From the NCBI GenBank assembly GCA_964583765.1, contig CAZOWW010000063.1:1-32066 (forward strand): DNA of 32,066 nt, read 5' to 3'. The notes beneath the pieces are model-generated. The model was not told the origin of the DNA and ran no database searches. It saw nothing but the letters and a program-made list of their open reading frames with translations. The DNA is from CAZOWW01 sp964583765. GTDB lineage: Bacteria > Actinomycetota > Actinomycetes > Actinomycetales > Kineosporiaceae. This document shows positions 25,227 to 32,066 of this stretch, one piece after another (position 1 is the first letter of the stretch; every line of letters starts with the position of its first letter). The translations under genes and the position numbers were made by a program.

Positions 25227-27545
25227 TCAGCCGCTGGGGCCGGGTGAGGCCTCCGGCTCCGCTGCGGCTGCCAGCGGAGCCGCCGTGGTCAGCCCGTGCA
25301 CGGTCTTCTCCCAGTAGAACGGTTTGGTGATCAGCTGCCAGGCCGCCTTGTAGGCCGAGATCGAGTGCAGCACCCAGTACAACGGGTTGAGCAGGGCCCA
25401 GGGCATGAGCGCCCACTGCCGCCGTTTCGCCGAGGCCGCGGCCGAGGAGATCACCGCGAGCACGTTGCCCACGGCCAGGTTGACCAGGGCGAGATCGTGC
25501 CCGGCAACGCCGCCGCCGTCCGGCAGGAGCACCTCGGTGTGCGTGAGGTACCACTGCGTCGAGTCCAGCCACAGCACCGGGGCGAGCAGGAAGGTCAACG
25601 GGGTGCCGGCCACGAGGAAGGCCAGGCCGAGGGCGCTGCGCAGTCCGGCCGCGCGGACCAGCCGCCAGGGGTGACGGGTGTGCACGAGGGAGGTCTGCAT
25701 GTACCCCTTGATCCACCGGGATCGCTGGCGGATCCAGTTGCCGTAGGCGTTGTTGGCCTCCTCCAGGGTGTCCGAGTTCACCACGCTGACCCGGTACCCA
25801 CGGGCGCTCGCGCGGATGCCCAGGTCGGCGTCCTCGGTGACGTTGTAGGGGTCCCAACCGCCCAGACGGCGCAGGGCGGCGGTGCGGAAGTGGTTCGAGG
25901 TGCCGCCGAGGGGGATCGGCAGCCGGAACCGGTCCAGTACGGGCAGCATGAGCTGGAACCAGGCGTCGTACTCCAGGGTGAACAGCCGGGTCAGCGCGTT
26001 CTCGTGCGCGTTGAAGTAGGTGAGCCGGGCCTGGACGCAGATCACCTGCTCGTCGCCCCGGCGGAAGGCGACCACGACCTTGCGCAACTGGTCCGGGTCG
26101 GGCCGGTCCTCCGCGTCGTAGATCACCAGGAGTTCGCCCGTGGCCATGGCCAGGCCCACGTTGCAGGCCTTGGGCTTGGTCTTCGGCAGGCCGTCCGGGA
26201 TCACCACGAACCGGACGGTGGCGCCGGGGCGTGCCGCCTTCGCCGCCGCGATCGTCTCCTGGTCGTCCTCCTCCAGCAGGAGCAGGATCTCCAGCTTGTC
26301 GGGCGGGTAGTCGAGCCGGCCCAGGTTGGCGATGAGCTGGCCGACCACCTTCTCCTCCCGGTAGGCGGGCACGAGGATGGTGAACCGGGGCAGCTCCCCC
26401 TCCGGCAGTGCGGCGGCCTCCTCGGTGGTCACGTGCGTGCCGGGGTGCCCGAATCCGCCGAGCAGGGAGGTGGCGAACTTGTACGCCACCGAGAGCAGGA
26501 AGAGGCCGTTCACCAGCAGTCCCAGCACCTCGCGGGTGGCCAGGTTCCAGCGCACCAGGAACGTCGCGAGCGTCAGGAGACCGATCACGACGGCCACCTT
26601 CTGGCGCCCGGTGATCACCGTGCGGGCGGAGGCGTCCGGGGACCGCCGGTACAGCCCCAGCGCGGCGTCCGTGAGGAGTCGCTCCCGGCAGTAGCGCTGC
26701 ACCGCCCAGCTGACGTCCCAGTCGGTGGTCACCCACCAGTCGACCGTGGCCGCCGCCTCCTCGCCGAACCAGGAGCGGATCCGCTCCACGGCCTGATCCG
26801 GGTGCATCGCGGTGGCCACGTGCAGCGTGCCGTCGCGGTCGTGCATCGGGAAGACACCCGCCGAGACCATGGCCTGCGGGTCGAGGGACGACGGGAGCGC
26901 GGGGTCGACGTCCGCCTCGGTGAGGTCGGCGAAGGGCAGGCGCCACTGGTCGGCCAGGGTGCGACCGAGGGCGAGACGGTGCACGAGTCCGCGGGCCACG
27001 AGGATGCGGCCCAGCTGGTCCCCGGTCCGGGACTGGTGCGCGAGGGCGTGCTGCAGGTCCCGGTTCGTGAGCAGGCCGCGGGCCACGAGCATCGATCCCA
27101 GCTGGGACGTGTGTGTCCGCGGCACCGAGTTCGGCACCGGGTTCGGCCCTGCGCCGCTGGGACGCCGGTGCGGTGCCGTCCACCGGCCGGGTGCCGCGGC
27201 CCCGGCGGGCGGCGGGAGCCCGGTCTCGGGGGTGACGACCGGCGATACGGCGGGGGCGTACGGTCTCGGCAGGGTGAGGGTGCCCGAGACGCCGGAGGGC
27301 TCGGGACGGGGGCGTCCCAGATAGGGACGTACCCAGGTCCATTCCTCGGTGGGGTGTTCGGCCTGCCCACCAGCGCCGGGGCCCGGGGACCTCTCCCGGG
27401 ACGCGGACGTTCCAGGATCCTGGCCGTCCGGGGCCGCTCTCGGCCGCGGTACCCCCGGGACCGGCGATGCCGCATCCCGCGGGGGAGCCGATGGTGTTGC
27501 TCCCCGCTCAGGGACCGGGACCGGGACCGTGGCGCGCGTGCTCAG
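25227..27545 (-). CDS. Membrane family 2 glycosyltransferase with N-terminal MshEN-like domain
   Basis: About 772 aa. Residues 1-145 are Pro-rich and disordered. Residues 148-210 (LGSMLVARGLLTNRDLQHALAHQ, then QLGRILVARGLVHRLALGRTLADQW) show the two-part LGxxLVxxGL pattern of the GspE_N/MshEN domain, which binds c-di-GMP in several proteins. Two helices follow, then a GT2 catalytic domain with FTILVPAYREE, YDAEDRPD, TEDADLG and QRSRWIKG, the signature of processive, BcsA/PgaC-like polysaccharide synthases, and C-terminal helices. It probably makes or exports a beta-linked polysaccharide. The start is unresolved: CTG 27545 has an ideal GAGGAG 6 bases upstream, and codons upstream of it are less GC-rich in third position; the first in-frame ATG is at 27725 with no ribosome binding site. 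Confidence 0.85.
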   Translation of the reverse strand: MSTRATVPVPVPERGATPSAPPRDAASPVPGVPRPRAAPDGQDPGTSASRERSPGPGAGGQAEHPTEEWTWVRPYLGRPRPEPSGVSGTLTLPRPYAPAVSPVVTPETGLPPPAGAAAPGRWTAPHRRPSGAGPNPVPNSVPRTHTSQLGSMLVARGLLTNRDLQHALAHQSRTGDQLGRILVARGLVHRLALGRTLADQWRLPFADLTEADVDPALPSSLDPQAMVSAGVFPMHDRDGTLHVATAMHPDQAVERIRSWFGEEAAATVDWWVTTDWDVSWAVQRYCRERLLTDAALGLYRRSPDASARTVITGRQKVAVVIGLLTLATFLVRWNLATREVLGLLVNGLFLLSVAYKFATSLLGGFGHPGTHVTTEEAAALPEGELPRFTILVPAYREEKVVGQLIANLGRLDYPPDKLEILLLLEEDDQETIAAAKAARPGATVRFVVIPDGLPKTKPKACNVGLAMATGELLVIYDAEDRPDPDQLRKVVVAFRRGDEQVICVQARLTYFNAHENALTRLFTLEYDAWFQLMLPVLDRFRLPIPLGGTSNHFRTAALRRLGGWDPYNVTEDADLGIRASARGYRVSVVNSDTLEEANNAYGNWIRQRSRWIKGYMQTSLVHTRHPWRLVRAAGLRSALGLAFLVAGTPLTFLLAPVLWLDSTQWYLTHTEVLLPDGGGVAGHDLALVNLAVGNVLAVISSAAASAKRRQWALMPWALLNPLYWVLHSISAYKAAWQLITKPFYWEKTVHGLTTAAPLAAAAEPEASPGPSG

Positions 27546-27551
27546 AGCCGG

Positions 27552-27557
27552 CTCCTC
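27552..27557 (-). promoter_or_regulatory. Ribosome binding site GAGGAG before a possible CTG start
   Basis: GAGGAG on the minus strand, 6 bases before CTG 27545. No ATG, GTG or TTG lies at a usable distance, so it is the main argument for a CTG start of the glycosyltransferase. Confidence 0.5.
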
Positions 27558-27758
27558 GTCTGGGTCGCTGTTGCCGCTGGGCGGAATGTCGGCCCGGGCT
27601 CGCCTGCACTGGACGGGTGGGCCGGACAAGCGCCCATTAGGGTCAACGGGCCGCCCGCGTCCTGTCGCTGGGTGAACGTCGGCTCGTCCGCCGCCTGTCC
27701 GGCCTCGCTCACTCGGGACCGGCATCCGCGTGCCGTACAGGGGACGACCGGCTACTGT

Positions 27759-27791
27759 CCAGGGAACGATCAGGTTCGCAGTGTTCTCTGG
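27759..27791. promoter_or_regulatory. Inverted repeat between glycosyltransferase and htpX
   Basis: Arms CCAGGGAAC (27759-27767) and GTTCTCTGG (27783-27791) match with one mismatch. Inside, GAAC-N6-GTTC (27764-27777) forms a nested palindrome. The N6 spacing differs from the N4 of an actinobacterial LexA box. The rest of the divergent region 27546-27977 shows no gene. Confidence 0.4.
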
Positions 27792-27977
27792 TCGTCGCGG
27801 AGCCCGGCTCCGCGGCCGCTGCCGACGGCCGCGCCCGGACCCGGCGGTCCACAGGACAACCGTCCGGTGTGCGGACGGTGTGGAACGGGCACGGCGTCCG
27901 CCGCGTTGAACGGATGACGGGCGGTCCGGCGGATCGGCTCGCGCAGGGCCGGACCGGGAGAGGATTCGAGGAACGAG

Positions 27978-28847
27978 ATGCGCCACCATCACTTCAACGG
28001 CCTGAGAACCGGGATGCTGTTCGGAGTCATCTGGGCACTGCTGCTCGCCGTGGGTGCGCTGATCGGCGGCGGTCGATTCATCTGGGTGTTCGCGCTGATC
28101 GGCGTGGCCACGACCTTCTACGGCTACTGGAACAGTGACAAGCTGGCGATCAGGGCCATGCGCGCGCGTCCGGTGAGCGAGGCCGAGCAGCCCGGGATGT
28201 ACCGGATAGTCCGGGAACTCTCCAACCGTGCGCACCAACCCATGCCCCGGCTGTACGTCTCGCCCACCCAGGCCCCGAACGCGTTCGCGACCGGGCGCAA
28301 CCCCCGCAACGCGGCGGTCTGCTGCACCGAAGGAATCCTGGGTCTGCTCGACGAGCGCGAGTTGCGAGGCGTGCTCGGCCACGAACTCATGCACGTCTAC
28401 AACCGGGACATCCTGACCTCGTCCGTGGCTGCGGCCGTCGCCGGAGTGATCACCTCCCTCGCCCAGATGGCGATGTTCTTCAGTTTCTTCGGTGGAGGCG
28501 ACGACGAGGACCGGCCCAACCCGTTGGTGTTGGTGCTGATGTCGCTGCTCGCGCCCCTGGCTGCGGGAATGATCCAGATGGCCATCAGCAGGACGAGGGA
28601 GTACGACGCGGACGAGGACGGTGCCACCCTCACCGGCGATCCGCTCGCGCTGGCCTCGGCCCTGCGCAAGCTGGAGTTCGGCGTCCGGGCACGGCCGCTG
28701 GCGCCCGAACGGGAACTGATGAACGCGAGCCACCTGATGATCGCGAACCCGTTCCGCGGCGAGGGTCTGGCCAAGATGTTCTCGACCCACCCGCCGATGG
28801 CGGACCGGATCGCGCGACTCGAGGAGATGGCCGGCTACCGGCGCTGA
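27978..28847 (+). CDS. htpX: Zinc metalloprotease HtpX (M48B)
   Basis: 289-aa membrane-bound zinc endopeptidase that degrades misfolded membrane proteins. Two N-terminal helices (about 13-49) are followed by AMRARPVSEAEQPGMYRIVREL and PNAFATGRNPRNAAVCCTEGIL. The zinc site is His135 and His139 in GHELMH, with Glu208 in SRTREYDADEDGA as third ligand; two further helices lie between. The C-terminal LMIANPFRGEG and FSTHPPMADRIARLE blocks are typical. ATG 27978 has GAGGAA about 5 bases upstream. Length is normal. It sits just beyond the nuo block, separated by the opposed glycosyltransferase gene, and ends in a strong terminator. Confidence 0.95.
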   Translation: MRHHHFNGLRTGMLFGVIWALLLAVGALIGGGRFIWVFALIGVATTFYGYWNSDKLAIRAMRARPVSEAEQPGMYRIVRELSNRAHQPMPRLYVSPTQAPNAFATGRNPRNAAVCCTEGILGLLDERELRGVLGHELMHVYNRDILTSSVAAAVAGVITSLAQMAMFFSFFGGGDDEDRPNPLVLVLMSLLAPLAAGMIQMAISRTREYDADEDGATLTGDPLALASALRKLEFGVRARPLAPERELMNASHLMIANPFRGEGLAKMFSTHPPMADRIARLEEMAGYRR

Positions 28848-28870
28848 CCTGCCGCCGAGAACCTGGGGAC

Positions 28871-28913
28871 CGGGCCCCCGGCGTCCTGTTCGGGACGTCG
28901 GGGGCCCGTTTCC
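28871..28913 (+). terminator. Terminator of htpX
   Basis: A 16-bp stem with one G-T mismatch (28871-28886 with 28893-28908), a 6-base loop and a short TTT run after it, 23 bases beyond the htpX stop. Confidence 0.85.
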
Positions 28914-28990
28914 GTTGGTGTCCTGGACGGTCGCCGGTGCTGGCCCGTGGGCGGGGACGGCGTCACTCCCCGCGTGCCGGTGGGAGCCTC

Positions 28991-29039
28991 GCAGGCAGCA
29001 GGCAGCAGGCAGCAGGCAGCAGGCAGCAGGCAGCAGGCC
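28991..29039. repeat. 7-base tandem array, six copies plus a partial
   Basis: GCAGGCA is repeated perfectly from 28991 to 29032, then GCAGGCC to 29039. It lies 25 bases downstream of the stop of the minus-strand membrane protein gene. The 7-base period excludes coding use. Confidence 0.95.
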
Positions 29040-29063
29040 GGTCGCCGTCGCGGTGCGGTCGAT

Positions 29064-29846
29064 TCAGTCCGTGATCGGGGGGATGATCAGCGGCATCGTG
29101 TCCGGGTCCGCCCGGAGGTCGTAGCCGTCCGCGAGATCCTCCACCGGATCGTCCTGGTCGTCGTCCTCGGCACCTGCGCTGCCGGGACCGGTGGCCGCAG
29201 CCGCAGCGAGGAGCCCGGCGAGCGCGGCCAGGCCGATCACCCCACCGATCGTCCACAGGCTGTACGAGCGGTGTCCTGCCGCGACCGAGACCGCCACCAG
29301 TTCGGAGCCGGCTCGCTGAATCACGATCCAGCGCCCGTCCCGACCGAGGTCGCGGCGTTGCTCCGCATGCCCCAGCCGCAGATCGGCGAGTTGCAGGTGC
29401 ATCCGGCCGAGGGCGGCGACCTGGGCGGCGTCGAGGTGACCGGTACGGACCGTCGCGGTCGGCACGATGAGGACCTGACGGTCCTTCGCGGTGGCGGCGG
29501 CCGGTGTGCGGCTCGACGCGAGCGCCGCGGTACCGATCCCCGTGGCGCAGATGAGGACGAGCCAGGTCAGGGCCAGCCACCGGCCGGCGCGGCTCACCGG
29601 GAGCCGTCCGGGGACATCGCCCGGGCCCGGCGCGAGCCGTCCGGGAGACCGGCGGGGGACGTGGCCGGAGAGCCGGCGGAGGAGATCACCCGACCGGGTC
29701 CGGTTGCGTGCAGTCGCCCGACACCGGGCAGCGATCGCCGCCGGCGAGAGGTGCGAGGCGTGGGAGTTGCCATCCGACATGCCTCCTGAGCAGGGGCGGA
29801 GCACCCCGGGGACGGCGGGCGATGGGGGCGGCGCGTTCAGGGGCAC
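29064..29846 (-). CDS. Hypothetical two-helix membrane protein
   Basis: 260 aa, family not recognised. A basic, Arg-rich cytoplasmic N-terminus of about 85 residues is followed by a helix (WLALTWLVLICATGIGTAALA, about 89-109). An outside domain of about 90 residues contains VAALGRMHLQLADLRLGHAEQRRDLG and GRWIVIQRAGSELVAVSVA. A second helix follows (LWTIGGVIGLAALAGLLAAAAA), then an acidic cytoplasmic tail (EDDDQDDPVEDLADGYDLRADPD). The topology is like a small sensor or septal membrane protein, but no domain supports a role. GTG 29846 is chosen for GAGGAGG 4 bases upstream; ATG 29780 also has AGGAGG but only one base away. Confidence 0.7.
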   Translation of the reverse strand: MPLNAPPPSPAVPGVLRPCSGGMSDGNSHASHLSPAAIAARCRATARNRTRSGDLLRRLSGHVPRRSPGRLAPGPGDVPGRLPVSRAGRWLALTWLVLICATGIGTAALASSRTPAAATAKDRQVLIVPTATVRTGHLDAAQVAALGRMHLQLADLRLGHAEQRRDLGRDGRWIVIQRAGSELVAVSVAAGHRSYSLWTIGGVIGLAALAGLLAAAAATGPGSAGAEDDDQDDPVEDLADGYDLRADPDTMPLIIPPITD

Positions 29847-30022
29847 GCGGCCTCCTCGGTGAGGATACCCACCACCGTCCCCGGCTTGTTGGCGTTACGT
29901 GCATACGCGGCGACGGTAAGTGTGCTCTGCGAAGCTTGTTGTGATCTTCCTGGATGTCCGGCGGTCCGTCGTCGGGCGTTCACCGATCCGTGGACACCCG
30001 GCCATGCCCGAGAACGGAGGTA

Positions 30023-30098
30023 GGAGACCCTACCCCCCGCGGAGCGGAGAGAAAGGAGACCGTACTCCTGCGGAGCGGGGGGAGGAGACCGTACTCCC
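30023..30098 (+). repeat. Three ~30-base repeats with GGAGACC(C/G)TAC(C/T)CC cores
   Basis: Cores begin at 30023, 30055 and 30084 (spacing 32 and 29 bases, about three helical turns) and are joined by GCGGAGCGG-containing spacers. Each core has GGAG and CTCC, or GGTAG and CTACC, arms able to form a small hairpin. They end 66 bases before the start of the next gene. The remainder of 29847-30022 shows no convincing gene. Confidence 0.75.
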
Positions 30099-30164
30099 CA
30101 CGTCCGCTGTCCGCCGGACCGCCGCCCTGATGAGGCGATGACGATCGTGGAGAGAGGACCTGGG

Positions 30165-31271
30165 ATGCGCATCCGTCCGATGACCGATTCGTGGATGATG
30201 TCGTTCGGGGGGCAGGGCAATACCGAGGGCTGGTCCATCTGTGCGGCGGATCGCAGCCTGGCGATGCCCGACATCCGGTTCGGTCGCGCCGCCTGGACCA
30301 CGCTGTTCGTGACTTGGGGCGATGACGTCCCTGGGCTGCACGCCGTGGTCGGTGCGCCTCTTCCCGGGCAGGTGTCCATTCCTGGTGACCCGGGCGGTGG
30401 GGCGACGGATCTGGGTCGACTTGTCGTGGACGACGGATTGCGACTGGAGCACCCCGCCGGCGCGCGGAGGGTGACCGGGATTCCGGCGGGCCGCTACCGG
30501 GTGTGGTTCCGTGCACGTGCGGCCGACGTATCTGCCGTATCGGACGAGGAGCACTTCTCCGCGGTCGTGACCCTCGGGCTGCACCTGTCCGCGCTGGAAG
30601 CGCCTGATCCCCCGGAGTTTCGGCAGGACGGCGAGGCCCTCAATCTGCGACTGGACGAGTTGGGCCTCGTCCTCTGCGATCCGCCGATCGTCGACCGGGT
30701 GCTGCAGCAACGGCAGGACCTCGTGCGGCGCCAGGGCGGCATCCTCGACGCGATCGCTGGCTCGAGCCTGGCCGAGGAACTGCTGGACTCGGGGGCGTTC
30801 CTCCCGGTGTGGGGCATGCGTCCGTGGGTGTACCGCGTGGCCTCGGGCGGTGTCCGGTCGACGGTGTGCCCGTTGGGACACCGGGTGGGGGAGCCGGTCA
30901 CGCTCCACGCGTCCGGCTTCCGCGCCGGTGTCCACGTCGTTCCGGGTGGCGTGTTACGCGGGGCGGACACCGTTGACTGGGGCCGGTGGCCGGTCCTTGG
31001 GCTTCGGGGGGCAGGGCCGGCGCTGCGACTGAGCACCTTCGTCACCGGGGGGCCGGAACCGCTCGATCCGGACCGCTCCGTGGGCATCCTCGCCACCATC
31101 TGGCTGTCGCGCTGCGCCGAGCCTCCGGAGGAGCCCAACTCGCTCCACTATCTCCTGGCCGATTTCAACCCGCTCAATGCCTGCGAGACCGATGCCGGGG
31201 AAGGGCACGCCGGGGACACCTGGCCAGGGGAACGGGCGAGTCTCTGGGCGGGGGAGCCAGCAGACCTCTGA
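30165..31271 (+). CDS. Hypothetical protein, 368 aa
   Basis: Family not recognised. It is soluble, with no signal peptide or membrane helix, and looks two-part. Residues 1-150 include FGRAAWTTLFVTWGDD and GRLVVDDGLRLEHPAGARRVTGIPAGRYRVWFRARA, a style seen in beta-sandwich proteins. Residues 150-368 include ALNLRLDELGLVLCDPPIVDRVLQQRQ and LHYLLADFNPLNACETD. ATG 30165 is chosen because GAGAGAGGA lies 6 bases upstream; ATG 30138 is in frame with a weaker site. The stop codon lies within the first copy of a 30-base tandem repeat. The three repeats upstream may regulate it. Confidence 0.72.
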   Translation: MRIRPMTDSWMMSFGGQGNTEGWSICAADRSLAMPDIRFGRAAWTTLFVTWGDDVPGLHAVVGAPLPGQVSIPGDPGGGATDLGRLVVDDGLRLEHPAGARRVTGIPAGRYRVWFRARAADVSAVSDEEHFSAVVTLGLHLSALEAPDPPEFRQDGEALNLRLDELGLVLCDPPIVDRVLQQRQDLVRRQGGILDAIAGSSLAEELLDSGAFLPVWGMRPWVYRVASGGVRSTVCPLGHRVGEPVTLHASGFRAGVHVVPGGVLRGADTVDWGRWPVLGLRGAGPALRLSTFVTGGPEPLDPDRSVGILATIWLSRCAEPPEEPNSLHYLLADFNPLNACETDAGEGHAGDTWPGERASLWAGEPADL

Positions 31272-31338
31272 CCCGGGAAGTGGGAGCCGGCAAACCTCTG
31301 GCCCGGGAAGTGGGAGCCGGCAAACCTCTGGCCCGGGG
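31264..31338 (+). repeat. 30-base tandem array starting at the stop of the 368-aa gene
   Basis: Units at 31264-31293 and 31294-31323 differ at one base, with a half unit at 31324-31338. A degenerate copy of the unit's second half (31249-31263) lies in the gene's last codons, and the first unit contains the stop TGA. Confidence 0.9.
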
Positions 31339-31409
31339 GCAGACAGGCTTCGGGATCCGAGAGCCGGCCACCACGGTCCGCGGCGGGGGGAGGACCGAGG
31401 TGGCCGGGA

Positions 31410-31439
31410 GGGCGCCGGGAGCCCTCACTCCCGGCGCCC
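31410..31439. terminator. Perfect 12-bp hairpin between convergent genes
   Basis: GGGCGCCGGGAG (31410-31421) pairs with CTCCCGGCGCCC (31428-31439) around a 6-base loop. It is placed to end transcription from both the 368-aa gene and the xylanase. The rest of 31339-31594 shows no gene. Confidence 0.8.
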
Positions 31440-31594
31440 CCAGCAGCCGGAACAGCTCGGATCGTTCCGGCGGAGGCCGTCTCCACGTTCGGGGCGGTGT
31501 GGAGCGGCCGGTGGTGCGCAGGCGGTCGGTCGGGGTCGCGGGGTTGACGCGATGGCCGACCGCCGGGTCGGGGTGGTGCGGGTTGTGGGTGTTG

Positions 31595-32066
31595 TCAGCT
31601 GGCGGTGCAGGTGGTGGTGGCGCCGGTGCCGGTGCCGGTGCCCTGGAACCCGAAGCTGGTGGACTGTCCGGCGCCCAGGGTGCCGTTGTAGGCGGCGTTG
31701 GTCGCGGTGATGGTGCCGGTGGTCCCGGTGAAGGTGGCGTTCCAGCCGCTGGTCAGGGCGCTGCCCCCGGGCAGGGACAGGGCGACCTTCCAGCTGTGGG
31801 TGCCCGCACTGCCGGCGGTCACGTTCACGTTGGCCACGAAGCCCCCGGTCCAGGAGCTGGTCACCGCGTAGGTCGCGGTGCACCCGGCGGTGCCCGGGGT
31901 GGTGCTGGAGGTCGTGGTCCGGGTGGTGGTCGAGGTCACCGGGGCCGTGGTGGTGGTCGTGGTGGTCCGCGTGGTGGTGCTGGTGACGGTGGTGGTGGTG
32001 CCGTTCAGGGTGTTCAGCACCGCGGTGTAGGCGGCCTTCTTGTTGCCCGAGCTGTCGAACAGCAGC
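31595..32066 (-). CDS. C-terminus of a secreted GH10 endo-xylanase with Thr linker and CBM2 (5'-incomplete)
   Basis: 157 residues are visible; the rest lies beyond the right edge. The first 22 read LLFDSSGNKKAAYTAVLNTL then NG, which is the end of the GH10 barrel (compare the LLF....KKAAYTAVL ending of streptomycete xylanase A). A poly-Thr linker (TTTTVTSTTTRTTTTTTTAP and a second TSTTTRTT block) leads to a family 2 carbohydrate-binding module from GCTATYAV to the terminal TTTCTAS, with NVNVTAGSAGTHSWKVALSL and SGWNATFTGTTGTITATN; the usual third Trp is Tyr (NAAYNG). It cuts beta-1,4-xylan outside the cell. The CBM resembles that of the esterase gene. The GH10 call rests on a short segment. 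Confidence 0.82.
   Translation of the reverse strand, partial: LLFDSSGNKKAAYTAVLNTLNGTTTTVTSTTTRTTTTTTTAPVTSTTTRTTTSSTTPGTAGCTATYAVTSSWTGGFVANVNVTAGSAGTHSWKVALSLPGGSALTSGWNATFTGTTGTITATNAAYNGTLGAGQSTSFGFQGTGTGTGATTTCTAS

Noticed and set aside
27764..27777. LexA (SOS) box
   Set aside because: GAAC and GTTC are 6 bases apart, not the 4 of the actinobacterial consensus.
27546..28790. Glycosyltransferase start as far upstream as 28790 on the minus strand
   Set aside because: The frame is open there but is the antisense of htpX; homology begins only after residue 148 from the CTG start.
29837..30379. Minus-strand frame ending TVAAYARNANKPGTVVGILT, overlapping the 260-aa membrane gene
   Set aside because: The last 25 residues look protein-like, but the part upstream has poor codon bias, no start near it, and overlaps the 30-base repeats and the plus-strand gene. 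At most a relic.

Overview
The window is from a very high-GC actinobacterium. Nearly every gene has GC-rich third codon positions, starts are often GTG, and several genes have a -10-like box only 7-8 bases upstream of the start, as in leaderless transcripts. Poly-Thr-linked secreted enzymes ending in family 2 carbohydrate-binding modules point to a soil or plant-litter organism. I cannot name the genus. No transposase, integrase, tRNA, rRNA or CRISPR array was found.

Backbone: a respiratory complex I locus in two blocks. Block 1 (3-4376) is a long low-complexity protein open at the left edge, then nuoC and nuoH, all overlapping. Block 2 (16801-25148) is nuoI, nuoJ, an alpha/beta-hydrolase peptidase of the prolyl aminopeptidase type, nuoK, nuoL, nuoM and nuoN, again chained by 4-14 base overlaps and closed by two hairpins. 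nuoD, nuoE, nuoF and nuoG are not between nuoC and nuoH, so this resembles the paralogous actinobacterial complex I lacking the NADH-oxidising module. htpX lies beyond nuoN.

Between the blocks (4377-16800) sit 12.4 kb of unrelated genes: a SigE-family sigma factor with a probable membrane anti-sigma partner, a sulfite-oxidase-like molybdoenzyme, the wreck of a GGDEF protein, a GNAT acetyltransferase, a secreted glucuronoyl esterase (CE15-CBM2), a hypothetical protein, a two-domain VOC protein, a sarcosine-oxidase-like flavoenzyme, and an oligopeptidase B homologue that has lost its catalytic Ser and His.

Right part (25154-32066): a membrane glycosyltransferase with an N-terminal MshEN-like (possible c-di-GMP-sensing) domain, htpX, a two-helix membrane protein, an unrecognised 368-aa protein preceded by three ~30-base repeats, and at the edge the C-terminus of a GH10 xylanase with its own CBM2. 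The esterase and xylanase would act on the same substrate, glucuronoxylan.

The best leads are: the complex I locus carrying a peptidase and a giant disordered protein in translational coupling; the intact but catalytically dead oligopeptidase B; the MshEN-glycosyltransferase next to a broken GGDEF gene; the esterase promoter bracketed by an inverted repeat; and short tandem arrays that start in, or just after, the 3' ends of several genes.
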